Assembly: GCA_900544255.1 (NCBI GenBank)
Contig: UQUM01000021.1
Location: 1-33,001, forward strand
DNA from: an uncultured Sutterella sp.
Lineage (GTDB): Bacteria; Pseudomonadota; Gammaproteobacteria; Burkholderiales; Burkholderiaceae_F
Direction of reading: 5' to 3'
DNA: 33,001 nucleotides
Made by a program: the position numbers and the translations under genes. Below are positions 1 to 7,781 of this stretch, piece after piece; the stretch's first letter is position 1, and each line of letters starts with the position of its first letter. The notes beneath the pieces are model-generated. The model was not told the DNA's origin. It did no database searches and saw only the letters and a program-made list of their open reading frames with translations.

Positions 1-716
1 CGATTGTGCTTGAGCTTTCCGGCTTTCCACAGTTTTCCCGTGGAAGCGGCAGCCATATTATTTTCTCCTACATCAACCCCCATCATCACTTCTTTTGTCT
101 GAAGTTCTGAGGGAGAAACGGGCTGAACATCGTTTTCGACAGTGATGTGCAGTTCCCAGAAATCCGGTCGTTTTCCGTAGCCGCGGTGCAGCACGAGATT
201 ACTTTCTTTGCGTTTGCCGGAAGCAAGCAACAAGCGCTGGCGATCTCCCGGTGCCAACGTCGCTTCCACCCGTCCTTTCAGGGTGTAAAGACTGACCGTG
301 CCGTTATCTCGGTAGGTGATCGTGTTCTTATCGAGATGCACCGAGGGATTCTTAAACGAGATCGCCTTGAGTTCCGGCTGTTTCAGCTGCTGCGGGTGAT
401 TCGCCAATTCCGTCTTATAGGCCGACGAGACGGAGCGAATCACGTTGCACGCCAGTTGTGCCCCCAGCGCCGGGAACCTCTCACGGATTTTCGGGTAGGC
501 CACATGGTGCAAGGAGAATCGCTGCCACAAACGGCTCTCCTTGTTTTTGCAAACGATGGGTACGACAAAATTGCAGGCATCCCGATAGAGGGCATGGGTC
601 TCCGACAATTTGGCGGAATCCTCCGGGCTGACCGTCAGACGAACACAAACCGTCCGGTTAAGTTTCGTCAACTTAACCAGTTTGCCGGCGTTCTTGGATG
701 TGTTCAGTCCTTTCAA
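1..716 (-). CDS. IS200/IS605-family OrfB / TnpB-like protein, 5' part, cut by window edge
   Basis: This is a 238-residue N-terminal fragment read on the minus strand that runs off the left edge. It opens just after an in-frame TGA, and the best start is TTG at 716, preceded by AGGGGA five bases upstream; no ATG lies near the N-terminus. The segment GVDVGENN, with Asp215, resembles the first RuvC-type catalytic motif of OrfB/TnpB proteins. Upstream of it lies a basic region with two beta-rich stretches (about residues 130-195), as in the wedge part of that family. Family knowledge: TnpB proteins are RNA-guided nucleases encoded by IS200/IS605-type elements. The rest of the RuvC domain and the zinc finger lie outside the window, so activity cannot be judged, and no tnpA is visible. 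It is divergent from the regulator gene at 863. The assignment rests on one motif plus general architecture. Confidence 0.7.
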   Translation of the reverse strand, partial: MKGLNTSKNAGKLVKLTKLNRTVCVRLTVSPEDSAKLSETHALYRDACNFVVPIVCKNKESRLWQRFSLHHVAYPKIRERFPALGAQLACNVIRSVSSAYKTELANHPQQLKQPELKAISFKNPSVHLDKNTITYRDNGTVSLYTLKGRVEATLAPGDRQRLLLASGKRKESNLVLHRGYGKRPDFWELHITVENDVQPVSPSELQTKEVMMGVDVGENNMAAASTGKLWKAGKLKHN

Positions 717-811
717 CGTATTCCCCTGGGTTCAACAATGTCCTCTTCACGTGTCTCATCATACCGACAACGTTCAGCAAAAACTACGGGAGTCCTTCAA
801 AAATCAAGCTT

Positions 812-857
812 TGCCGCGATTCCTCTCGCAACTAAAGTCGCAAGTTTCCTCGCGGCA
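812..857. repeat. 8-bp inverted repeat TGCCGCGA/TCGCGGCA before the AlbA_2 gene
   Basis: Perfect 8-base arms at 812-819 and 850-857 flank a 30-base loop that itself contains TCGCAA twice. The right arm ends five bases before the ATG at 863. In RNA the hairpin would lie across the ribosome-binding region of that gene, which has no evident Shine-Dalgarno. Alternatively it is a subterminal hairpin of the TnpB-bearing element, whose left end must lie in this 146-base gap. I cannot tell which. Confidence 0.5.
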
Positions 858-862
858 TTTCT

Positions 863-2326
863 ATGAAAAGACTTGGTTCTGGCACGCAGAAGTACGAAGT
901 GAAAGCGGCCGGAAAGGCCCTGCCGGAAAATTTAGCGGAAACGATTTCTGCGTTTGCTAATCGAGGGGGCGGTACTATCCTCTTGGGGTTGGACGAAAAG
1001 CATCATTTTGAACCGGCTACTGACTTTGATGCTAAAAAGATACATGACGCGCTATTGAGAATCGGCAGCGACCTCACTCCGCCCTGCCATCTCAACATTG
1101 AACGGTATCCTGTGGGTGAACACGAAATTGTCGTTGCTGTTGTTGATCCCGTACCGCTGGATCAAAGACCCTGTTACATCACTAAAAGAGGTATGTACTC
1201 GGGGGCTTTTATCCGCACCGGAGACGGTGATAAGAAATTAACCAGCTACGAAGTTGATCGGTTGCGTGAATTTCATCATCAGCCAGCTTACGATCGAATC
1301 CCGGTTACTGAAGCATCCATGGACGATCTTGATCCTTCGATATTGGGAGCCATCGTCCGGCGTAATCAAGAAATTTCGCCTCGGTTTTTTGGGAAAATGG
1401 ATTCAAACGCCATCCTCGTGAAGCTCGGCGCAATCGTGCCCACAGAGGATAATTCGAAGCGCTATGTTCCCACGCTCTCGGGACTTCTGGTGGCCGGTAT
1501 ATTCCCTCAGCAGTTTTTTCCCCGGCTCAATATTACGTTTACGGTCTATCCCGGCGTTACCAAAGCTCAAACTCAGGGACAAGCAATCCGATATATCGAT
1601 TCGCTTCCGCTCAACGGTTCCATTCCGGAAATGCTGATGAATGCATTGGAACAGTTGAAAAAATATATGAATAAGGGAGCACTTATTCAGGGTGCCTTGC
1701 GTAAAGAGATTACGGACTACCCTTTGTTGGCCTGCCGCGAAGCCATTGTCAACGCTCTGCAGCATCGTGATTACTCTCCGGAAGGTCAGGGCTCCCAAGT
1801 TCAAATTAATCTTTATGCAGATCGGTTGGAAATTCTGAATCCAGGCGGACTCTACGGAGATTCTTCCTTCAACAGCCTGCCGCACGGGATTTCTGCTACA
1901 CGGAACACGCGGCTGTCTCAGCTTTTGGAATTCACACCGTTTAAAGACTTTGACGGTGAAGATGGATATGTGATTGAAAATCGGGGTACCGGACTTCTAC
2001 AGATTCACCAAGTATTGCAGGAATCCTTAATGCCCGAAGCCGAACTTAAGGATTTTGTGTCCGCTTTCCAGATTACGTTCTTTAAGCGGCGACTTTCCGA
2101 CAGCGAGAAATCTGAAAAGTATGGTGTAGATTTTGATGCTGCATTGTTGACCGAATTGGAAAAAGTTGGTTCTATGTCCATCGTTGAAATTATGGAAAGC
2201 TCAGGATTCAGCAGAAACACGGTTGCGGCACACCTGCGAGACTTGAAAAAGCGCGGGTTGATTGAAGGAACGGAACGTCCCAATAGTCCCAAGCAACGCT
2301 ATCGACTCGTGAGAGGCGGGATTTGA
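863..2326 (+). CDS. AlbA_2 (Schlafen-type) / RecG-like GHKL ATPase / winged-helix regulator
   Basis: This 487-residue protein has the usual three-part layout of the family often annotated as ATP-binding protein or RecG-like transcriptional regulator. Residues about 10-130 form the AlbA_2/Schlafen nucleic-acid-binding domain (LAETISAFANRGGGTILLG at 24-42). Residues about 285-395 form a GHKL-type ATP-binding domain, with CREAIVNALQHRDY (291-304) carrying the Glu/Asn box and NRGTGLLQI (383-391) as a glycine box. Residues about 430-485 form a winged helix (SIVEIMESSGFSRNTVAAHL). It is therefore likely a DNA-binding regulator; its target is unknown, and such genes are common in accessory and defence-rich regions. 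Start: ATG 863 is the first start codon after the in-frame TAA at 833 and preserves the whole domain, but no clear Shine-Dalgarno precedes it. Base composition is visibly more AT-rich than the operon downstream, which suggests transfer. A second, broken relative lies at 8353. Confidence 0.85.
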   Translation: MKRLGSGTQKYEVKAAGKALPENLAETISAFANRGGGTILLGLDEKHHFEPATDFDAKKIHDALLRIGSDLTPPCHLNIERYPVGEHEIVVAVVDPVPLDQRPCYITKRGMYSGAFIRTGDGDKKLTSYEVDRLREFHHQPAYDRIPVTEASMDDLDPSILGAIVRRNQEISPRFFGKMDSNAILVKLGAIVPTEDNSKRYVPTLSGLLVAGIFPQQFFPRLNITFTVYPGVTKAQTQGQAIRYIDSLPLNGSIPEMLMNALEQLKKYMNKGALIQGALRKEITDYPLLACREAIVNALQHRDYSPEGQGSQVQINLYADRLEILNPGGLYGDSSFNSLPHGISATRNTRLSQLLEFTPFKDFDGEDGYVIENRGTGLLQIHQVLQESLMPEAELKDFVSAFQITFFKRRLSDSEKSEKYGVDFDAALLTELEKVGSMSIVEIMESSGFSRNTVAAHLRDLKKRGLIEGTERPNSPKQRYRLVRGGI

Positions 2327-2466
2327 ATCGCGACAAGTGGGACGACTACAACCTAGAAGGCATCATGACCCGCGCGGGTGCCGCGTACGAACGCGGCGTG
2401 TCGCCTGAGGGGAGGCTTCTGGCGGAAAAGAAGGTGAAAAAAGCAGCGAGATCTGGGAAATTGTAA
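2323..2466 (+). CDS. possible small protein overlapping the regulator stop codon
   Basis: A 47-codon frame begins with TTG at 2323, overlapping the TGA of the regulator (TTGA), and ends at TAA 2464-2466. The product is strongly charged and helix-prone, starting LNRDKWDDYNLEGIMTRAGA and ending in a lysine-rich tail (AEKKVKKAARSGKL). An internal ATG at residue 15 is an alternative start. I recognise no family. The overlap would allow translational coupling to the regulator. It may instead be a decayed remnant, so confidence is low. Confidence 0.35.
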   Translation: MNRDKWDDYNLEGIMTRAGAAYERGVSPEGRLLAEKKVKKAARSGKL

Positions 2467-2481
2467 TCGCTTTTCTTATCG

Positions 2482-2541
2482 CCTAATCTACTAATCTAAC
2501 ACGTCGAATGTTAGATTAGCCTAGATTTTTGTTAGATTAGG
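2482..2541. repeat. nested inverted repeats built from CTAATCTAACA
   Basis: CTAATCTAACA (2491-2501) and TGTTAGATTAG (2509-2519) form a perfect 11-bp inverted repeat with a 7-base loop. It is flanked by a further outward half (CCTAATCTA, 2482-2490) and its complement (TAGATTAGG, 2533-2541), so the unit occurs four times in 60 bases, two in each orientation. It may be a terminator or recognition site at the border between accessory and core DNA. There is no T-run directly after the inner hairpin on the plus strand, though TTTTT occurs at 2526-2530. Confidence 0.6.
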
Positions 2542-2547
2542 TGTTAG

Positions 2548-2572
2548 AAAAATGCCGGCTTACCGCCGGCAT
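2548..2572 (-). terminator. rho-independent terminator of the argS-SPOR-dsbA-SDR operon
   Basis: On the minus strand, 8-bp stem arms (2565-2572 and 2552-2559, sequence ATGCCGGC/GCCGGCAT) with a 5-base loop are followed directly by a T-run. This begins nine bases after the SDR stop codon and has classical intrinsic-terminator form. Confidence 0.85.
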
Positions 2573-2580
2573 CGTCGATT

Positions 2581-3342
2581 TCAGAGTTCCCCGGCGCGCG
2601 GTTTCTCACCGCGTCCGGCCACGGCCCGGTCAAAGACCCCGTTGGGAAGCATCCGCAGAAGTTTCGCGACAATTCCCATCTGCCACGGAATCGTGCGGTA
2701 GGAGACGCGGGCGTCGATCGCTTTCACGGCGCGTCGCGCGAATTCATCCGCGTCCAGAATGAAGGGCATCTTGTAGGGGTTTTTAGCGGTCAAAGGCGTC
2801 CGTACAAAGCCCGGTGAAATGGTGGTGACGTCGATCCCGTATTTCCTCACGTCGTTGCGGAGGCTTTCGAGGTAACTGATGACGGCGGCTTTACTTGAGC
2901 AATAGGCTTCGCTCCCCGGGAGCCCCCGGATGCCGGCCACTGACCCCGTTCCTACGAAATGCCCGCGGCCGCGCCGGCGCATCGGCTCAATGAAGGGCTG
3001 GAAGGTGTAGGCCATCGCAAAGACGTTGGTGCGGTAAACGCGTTCCAGAACGTCAATGTCTTCGGCGTATTCGGTCTTGACGCCGATGGAAATCCCGGCG
3101 TTTGCGATGACGGTGTCCACTGCGCCCTTCGATTCAAAATCTCGGGCCGCGGCGTAAACCGCCTCCCGATCAGTGACGTCAATCGCATAGGTTTCGTGCC
3201 CGGTGCCTGCAAGCAGAGCTTTCACCGCCGCGAGTTTTTCCTCGCTGCGGCCCACGAGTCCCAGCGTATCGCCGCGGGCGGCGAAGATTTTCGCCATTTC
3301 GGCTCCGATGCCGCTCGAAGCCCCGGTGATGAAAATGCGCAT
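2581..3342 (-). CDS. short-chain dehydrogenase/reductase (SDR)
   Basis: This 253-residue classical SDR is a cytoplasmic NAD(P)(H)-dependent oxidoreductase with a Rossmann fold. The nucleotide-binding motif TGASSGIG lies at 6-13, the stabilising NAG at 81-83, and the catalytic tetrad is complete: Asn106, Ser134, Tyr147, Lys151 (YCSSK at 147-151). Arg32 after the second strand (VGRSEEK) hints at NADPH preference. Substrate cannot be deduced. ATG at 3342 is preceded by AAGGGG seven bases upstream. It is the last gene of the operon after dsbA (gap 18 bases) and is followed by an intrinsic terminator. The C-terminus (about 215-253) is basic and slightly longer than the core fold needs. Confidence 0.93.
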   Translation of the reverse strand: MRIFITGASSGIGAEMAKIFAARGDTLGLVGRSEEKLAAVKALLAGTGHETYAIDVTDREAVYAAARDFESKGAVDTVIANAGISIGVKTEYAEDIDVLERVYRTNVFAMAYTFQPFIEPMRRRGRGHFVGTGSVAGIRGLPGSEAYCSSKAAVISYLESLRNDVRKYGIDVTTISPGFVRTPLTAKNPYKMPFILDADEFARRAVKAIDARVSYRTIPWQMGIVAKLLRMLPNGVFDRAVAGRGEKPRAGEL

Positions 3343-3360
3343 GACGTAACCCCTTTGAAA

Positions 3361-4014
3361 TTAAGCCGACTGTTTGGCGAGTTCAATCAATTCACGCAGC
3401 ACGTCGATCGTGCGGCGGCGGGTGCCCGCCAAATGCGGCGCCGTGAGATATTTGCCCGCCACGCCGACGGACGGCGTCGAATCCACGCCGTAGCTCTGCC
3501 AGAGAGCGGAGGCCTGACGTGACTTGGCGACGACCGAAAACCCCGCGAGCGTGCGCTTCCAGGCGGCTTCGCCAATGCCGTGGCCCGTCACCCATTTCGT
3601 GACGTCCGCCGACATGTCTTCGGTGCTCTTCCAGTCGTGTTCTTCCTTAATCACCCATTCCCAGAAGGGCATGTGAAGTTCGGGGAGCTTCCCGAGGGCT
3701 TCAAACGCAAAGTAAGTGCTCGGGAAGATTTCGTAGGTGGAATTCCAGGCAACGGGCGCCGGAATCACTTTGACGGAACCGTCCTTCGGAAGCGAGGCCA
3801 CGAATTCTTCCATCACGGGCGCAAAAGTGAGGCAGTGCGGGCACGTGTAGGCAAAGAAGTCATGAATGATGACGGGTTTGCCCACCATGGGCACGGCCGG
3901 ACGCACTAAAAGGTAGTCCTTGCCGGCAACGGCGGCAGCGTCGGCCGTAAAGGGAAGGGCGGTGAGCGAAAGAGCCGCTCCCGAAGCAGCCAATAAACGG
4001 CGGCGTGTGAACAT
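3361..4014 (-). CDS. dsbA: thiol:disulfide interchange protein DsbA
   Basis: This 217-residue periplasmic thioredoxin-fold oxidase introduces disulfide bonds into exported proteins. The N-terminus has a twin-arginine-like start (TRRRLLAASGAALSLTALPF) and a hydrophobic core with likely cleavage after ADA at about residue 26; export could be by Sec or Tat. The active site CPHC is at 58-61, exactly the DsbA motif, and the cis-proline is at 181 in DSTPSVG. Start ATG 4014 has AAGGA upstream. It lies between the SPOR gene (gap 23) and the SDR (gap 18), an order I associate with Burkholderiales. No dsbB is present in the window. Confidence 0.95.
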   Translation of the reverse strand: MFTRRRLLAASGAALSLTALPFTADAAAVAGKDYLLVRPAVPMVGKPVIIHDFFAYTCPHCLTFAPVMEEFVASLPKDGSVKVIPAPVAWNSTYEIFPSTYFAFEALGKLPELHMPFWEWVIKEEHDWKSTEDMSADVTKWVTGHGIGEAAWKRTLAGFSVVAKSRQASALWQSYGVDSTPSVGVAGKYLTAPHLAGTRRRTIDVLRELIELAKQSA

Positions 4015-4037
4015 CGTAGTTCCTTATCCTAAAAAAA

Positions 4038-4595
4038 TCAGTCCTGCAGGCGCATTACCGTGCCTTGAATCGCATTGTCCGCGAGACTCTGCTTGATTTC
4101 TTCGGCCTGAGCCGCAGTGTCAAAAGGCCCCACCCGTACGCGGTAAAGGCGTTTGCCGCCTTCGCTGCGGTAATTGATGGCGGCGTCAAGACCGATGAAG
4201 GCGATGCGGGCCCGCATGCTTTCGGCGTCCGCGCTCTGGCTGAAGGCGCCCGCCTGCACCCAGTAGCGCATCGTGTCGATTTTTCCGTCAGCGGCAGCCT
4301 GATCCGCGGGGGCCGTCGTAGGGCCGTCCGACGTACCCGCCGCCGTGATGGTGGCGACGGCGTCCGCCGACTTCTGTTCCGTTCCCTGACCTTCTTTATA
4401 AAGGGGTTGGTTGGGATCTTTGAGGGCACGCAGTTCGTCCCCTTCGTTCTGAACGGTCTGCACCTTCGTCACAAAGGGCACCGGGGCGTCGTTGATGACT
4501 TTGAAGACCCCGGCGCAGACGACGAGCGCCAAGGTGACCCCCAGCGCAAAGGACCAAAAGAGCGCCGCGGCGCCGAAGGATTTTTTTGCCGGCAT
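4038..4595 (-). CDS. SPOR-domain inner-membrane protein (FtsN-like)
   Basis: This 185-residue bitopic protein has a short basic cytoplasmic tail, one membrane helix at about 8-31, a periplasmic linker rich in Ala, Thr, Gln and Asp at 40-108, and a C-terminal SPOR domain at about 109-185 (YWVQAGAFSQSADAESMR then LYRVRVGPFDTAAQAEEI). SPOR domains bind denuded septal peptidoglycan, so a role in cell division or envelope remodelling is likely, as in FtsN. It is shorter than E. coli FtsN. Start ATG 4595 has AGAGGA seven bases upstream. It follows argS by 18 bases and precedes dsbA in one operon. Confidence 0.9.
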   Translation of the reverse strand: MPAKKSFGAAALFWSFALGVTLALVVCAGVFKVINDAPVPFVTKVQTVQNEGDELRALKDPNQPLYKEGQGTEQKSADAVATITAAGTSDGPTTAPADQAAADGKIDTMRYWVQAGAFSQSADAESMRARIAFIGLDAAINYRSEGGKRLYRVRVGPFDTAAQAEEIKQSLADNAIQGTVMRLQD

Positions 4596-4613
4596 TCGTC
4601 GTTCCTCTGTGAG

Positions 4614-6344
4614 TTACATGTGTTCCGGAGCCGAGATGCCGAGCACTTCCAGGCCGTTGCGCAACACCTGACGTGCCGCAAGAAGGAGTGCCAGGCGTGC
4701 GTTGCGCACGGCTTCATCCTCCACCAGCACGCGGTCGGCGTTGTAGAAGGCGTGGAAGTCCGCGGCGAGTTCCTTCAAGTACACGCAGATCAGGTGCGGT
4801 GCCAAATCGCGGGCGGCAACCGTGAGGGTATTGGCCCAGTCCGACATCTTCGTGATGAGGGCCTTTGCCTGCGGGGTCGAAAGCGCGGAGAGGTCAAGCT
4901 TTGCGGCTTCTTCGGCCGAAGGAACCTTCCAACCCTTTTCTTCAGCCTGCTTCAACACCGAGCAGATGCGGGCGTGAGCGTACTGGAGGTAGTACACCGG
5001 GTTTTCATCGCTCTTTTTGACGGCAAGATCAATGTCGAACACGAATTCGGCGTCGGACTTGCGGGAAACGAGGAAGTAACGCGCCGCGTCGCGACCCACC
5101 CAGTCGACGAGGTCGCGGAGCGTCACGTAAGTGCCGGCACGCTTACTCATCTTCACTTCCTCGCCGTCCTTCATTACGAGGAGCATCTTGTGCAGGAGGT
5201 ATTCGGGGAAGGTGACGGGAATGGTGACGCCCATCGTCTTCGAGGCGGCCTGCAGCCCGATGCGGACGCGGGCCGTGGTGCCGTGGTGATCCGACCCCTG
5301 GATGTTGATGGCGCGCGTAAAGCCGCGTTCAAACTTCGCAAGATGGTAGGCCACGTCGGGGACGAAGTACGTGTAGTGACCGTCCTTCTTCTTCATCACG
5401 CGGTCTTTGTCGTCCTTGAAGTACGCAAAGGCGGGATCCGTCGTTCTGAGCCAAAGCGCCCCATCGGCTTCATAGGTGTAGCCGGCCTTTTTGATCGCTT
5501 CAACGGCGCGTTCGACCCGGCCGTCGGTGTAAAGCGAGCTTTCGAGGTAGAAGTTGTCGAAAGCAACGCCCAGAGCCTTCAAGTCGCTGTCCTGTTCGTT
5601 GCGCAGATACGCCACCGAATAGCGGCGGATGCCCTGATCGTCGTCGGTGTCGCCGGAAGGCGTCACTACGTCGCCCGCAGTCGTCGTGATCGGCTTCTTG
5701 GCAATCCAGTCGCGGGCGATGTCCATGATGTAGTCGCCGTGGTAGCCGTTTTCCGGGAAGTCGGCGTCCGTCGCCTTCCCTTCCAACTGCAGGGCGCGGG
5801 CCTTCACGCTCTTCGTAAGGTTTTCAATCTGCACGCCCGCGTCGTTGTAGTAGAACTCGCGCATCACGCGGTAGCCCTGCGTCGTCATGACGCGGGACAA
5901 CACGTCGCCCAAGGCGCCCTGGCGCGCGTGGCCCAAATGAAGGGGCCCCGTGGGGTTGGCGGACACGTATTCGAGGAGAACGCTCTTACCCGCCATGGCG
6001 TCCGAGGTACCGAAGGCAGCGCCCTTTGTCAAAACGTCGCGCACGATGCCCAACGCCGCTTCTTTGTTGAGGGTGAGATTGATGAAGCCCGGGCCCGCGA
6101 TTTCCACGGCGGAAAGCAGTCCCGCAAACCGCGCATCCGCCTTCATGGCGTCCACGATCATCTGCGCTACGTCGCGCGGGTTCTTCTTGAGAATTTTGGC
6201 GCACTGCAGCGCTGCGGTGCACGCGAAGTCGCCGTGCTGCGCGTCCTTCGGTCGATCCAGGCGCGGCGTCACGCCTTCGATGCCGACGGATTTAAGGGCG
6301 TCACCCAGGAGGGCGGCGAGGGCTGCTTTCTGTTCTTCAATCAT
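4614..6344 (-). CDS. argS: arginyl-tRNA synthetase
   Basis: This 576-residue class I aminoacyl-tRNA synthetase charges tRNA-Arg with arginine in the cytoplasm. An N-terminal ArgRS additional domain (about 5-95) is followed by the catalytic core with the HIGH-type signature HLGH (136-139, in SANPTGPLHLGHARQGALGD) and the KMSK loop at 398-401 (EVKMSKRAG). The C-terminal helical anticodon-binding DALR domain spans about 455-576 and ends ISAPEHM. Length is normal for the family. ATG 6344 has only a weak purine-rich upstream region. It heads the operon argS-SPOR-dsbA-SDR. A 10-bp palindrome GACACGTGTC lies about 10-20 bases upstream of the start and could be an operator, though nothing proves it. 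Confidence 0.97.
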   Translation of the reverse strand: MIEEQKAALAALLGDALKSVGIEGVTPRLDRPKDAQHGDFACTAALQCAKILKKNPRDVAQMIVDAMKADARFAGLLSAVEIAGPGFINLTLNKEAALGIVRDVLTKGAAFGTSDAMAGKSVLLEYVSANPTGPLHLGHARQGALGDVLSRVMTTQGYRVMREFYYNDAGVQIENLTKSVKARALQLEGKATDADFPENGYHGDYIMDIARDWIAKKPITTTAGDVVTPSGDTDDDQGIRRYSVAYLRNEQDSDLKALGVAFDNFYLESSLYTDGRVERAVEAIKKAGYTYEADGALWLRTTDPAFAYFKDDKDRVMKKKDGHYTYFVPDVAYHLAKFERGFTRAINIQGSDHHGTTARVRIGLQAASKTMGVTIPVTFPEYLLHKMLLVMKDGEEVKMSKRAGTYVTLRDLVDWVGRDAARYFLVSRKSDAEFVFDIDLAVKKSDENPVYYLQYAHARICSVLKQAEEKGWKVPSAEEAAKLDLSALSTPQAKALITKMSDWANTLTVAARDLAPHLICVYLKELAADFHAFYNADRVLVEDEAVRNARLALLLAARQVLRNGLEVLGISAPEHM

Positions 6345-6525
6345 TTTTTCTTATTGACACGTGTCGTTGAACGGGGCCGGCGGCGGCTTTCTAGGGTGAA
6401 GATCGTCATCTTCGGATGGGCCGTCGGCGGCAAGCCGCACAACATTAGCAAAGAGACGCCTTATGAATGCTTACGACGGCAGAACAAGGCGTAACGAAAA
6501 TTGTCCGAGGGGCGTCAAACACAAA

Positions 6526-6566
6526 GGCCGCCCGAATCAGGCGGCCCGACAGAGGAGTTTCCTCTG
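6526..6566 (-). terminator. tandem hairpins downstream of folE2
   Basis: Reading on the minus strand after the folE2 stop, a 7-bp hairpin CAGAGGA/TCCTCTG (6550-6566, 3-base loop) is followed by a second with arms GGCCGCC/GGCGGCC (6526-6532 and 6540-6546, 7-base loop) and then TTTGTGTTTG. The second is a plausible intrinsic terminator with an interrupted T-run. No gene is seen in the rest of 6345-6615. Confidence 0.6.
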
Positions 6567-6615
6567 AGTTTTCCGCCGCAAACGCACTATTTTAGCGGAC
6601 GCAGCGGCGGAATTT

Positions 6616-7419
6616 TTATGCTTCGCGTTTGTCGCGTTCGATTTCCGCGTAGGCCGAGTGATTGTGAATCGACTCGAAGTTTTCGGCGGTGACGAGATAG
6701 GCAAGAACGCGCTCGTCGGCGTTTAACTGTCGCGCCATGTCGCGCACGATGTCTTCCACAAACTTCGGGTGATCGTACGCGTATTCCGTGACGTACTTTT
6801 CGTCACTGCGCTTTAGGCGGCTCCAGAGTTCGCAGGAGGCGCTCGTCTCGGCGATGCGGATTTCGTCTTCCAAGGTCATGTCGGAAGCGAGCACGAGGGA
6901 AATCGTGAGGTGGCTCCTCTGGTTGTGGGCGCCGTACTCACTGATTTCCTTACTGCAGGGGCAGAGGCTTGTTACCGGAACCTTTACTTCCTGACGGACG
7001 GTGGTCTCGCCCTTCACCTTTTCCGCGACGAAGCGTACTTCGTAGTTCATGAGGCTCTTTAAGCCCGAGACGGGGCTTGACTTCATTACGAAGAAGGGGC
7101 AGGTGATTTCGATGCGGCCGCCGTCGGCTTCAAGAAGCGTGAGCATCTTCGCGAGAAGTTCACGCATCATGGGTTCGGACAAGGCTTCCAGGTTTTCAGA
7201 GAGGAGCGCCACAAAGCGCGACATGTGCGTGCCCTTATGCTCGGCGGGAAGCGCCACGTACATATTGACGGTGGCGACGGTGGGCTGAGCTCCCGCGACG
7301 CTCTTCACGGTCATGGGAAGGGTGATGCCTTTGACGCCGACGCGGTCAATGGCGATTTTTCGGGTGTCGACGGTGCTCTGCACGTCGGGCAGAGGCTGCC
7401 GGCAGGTTGCTGTGGTCAT
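6616..7419 (-). CDS. folE2: GTP cyclohydrolase I type IB (FolE2)
   Basis: This 267-residue member of the COG1469 family makes 7,8-dihydroneopterin triphosphate from GTP, the first step of folate (and queuosine precursor) synthesis. Visible landmarks are LPDVQ near the N-terminus, HKGTHMSRF (61-69), ITCPFF (105-110) with a conserved Cys at 107, and SLCPCSKEIS (151-160) followed by HNQRSH (165-170). ATG 7419 is chosen because it gives the family-typical length and N-terminus. A TTG 102 bases further up would add an uncharacteristic 34 residues. No clear Shine-Dalgarno is seen. FolE2 is often controlled by Zur as a zinc-sparing enzyme, but I see no Zur-box-like palindrome upstream. No folE is in the window. 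Confidence 0.93.
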   Translation of the reverse strand: MTTATCRQPLPDVQSTVDTRKIAIDRVGVKGITLPMTVKSVAGAQPTVATVNMYVALPAEHKGTHMSRFVALLSENLEALSEPMMRELLAKMLTLLEADGGRIEITCPFFVMKSSPVSGLKSLMNYEVRFVAEKVKGETTVRQEVKVPVTSLCPCSKEISEYGAHNQRSHLTISLVLASDMTLEDEIRIAETSASCELWSRLKRSDEKYVTEYAYDHPKFVEDIVRDMARQLNADERVLAYLVTAENFESIHNHSAYAEIERDKREA

Positions 7420-7781
7420 TCGTGTGTTTTCGCTGTAAACGGTCGGTGACGTCTTTGGGCTGAAGCGACTTCGGCCGCCGGCGGTGCTGATGCACTTTCT
7501 TAATCCGACCTTAAATATCAATAGGGTTTGTCAATCAAGAGCAAACCGAGTTGGCGCGAATGATAAAGGATTCGGGCAAGGGACAGTACCATCCGGCGAG
7601 AGAAAACGTCTGTGGAATGACACGGGTTACGCAGAAAACCGCGGTTTGTTGCGTTCTGTCGCGAAACGATGCGTTTTCTTACATTTCTCACGATGAACGA
7701 TACGCAAACTGCGGCGAAATCCTGCAAAATTCTCCTTCCGAACCTTTTTACTTTTTCCTTAGGCAGAGGCAACCGCAGTTC
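7420..7781. other. divergent intergenic region between folE2 and a membrane protein gene
   Basis: This is 362 bases without a supportable gene. An open frame continues upstream of the membrane protein to 7551, but its residues are unlike a membrane-protein N-terminus. On the minus strand about 7505-7540 is AT-rich, with TTGATTGACA followed by TATTGATATTT, the best place for a folE2 promoter, though spacing does not fit a consensus pair. Nothing else was recognised. Confidence 0.4.

Noticed and set aside
147..866. 239-codon open frame on the plus strand
   Set aside because: It is antisense to the TnpB-like gene. The minus-strand reading gives the RuvC-type motif and a plausible start.
4065..6494. 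809-codon open frame on the plus strand
   Set aside because: It lies antisense to argS and the SPOR gene, whose products are unmistakable. The residues (His/Arg/Val/Gly-rich) are those expected from the complement of high-GC coding DNA.
6422..6494. short frame reading KIVIFGWAVGG in the gap upstream of argS
   Set aside because: It is only about 30 codons with a GTG start and no family resemblance. It is the tail of the antisense argS frame.
7420..7521. 34-residue N-terminal extension of FolE2 from a TTG
   Set aside because: It exceeds the family length and the added residues are not conserved-looking. ATG 7419 fits.
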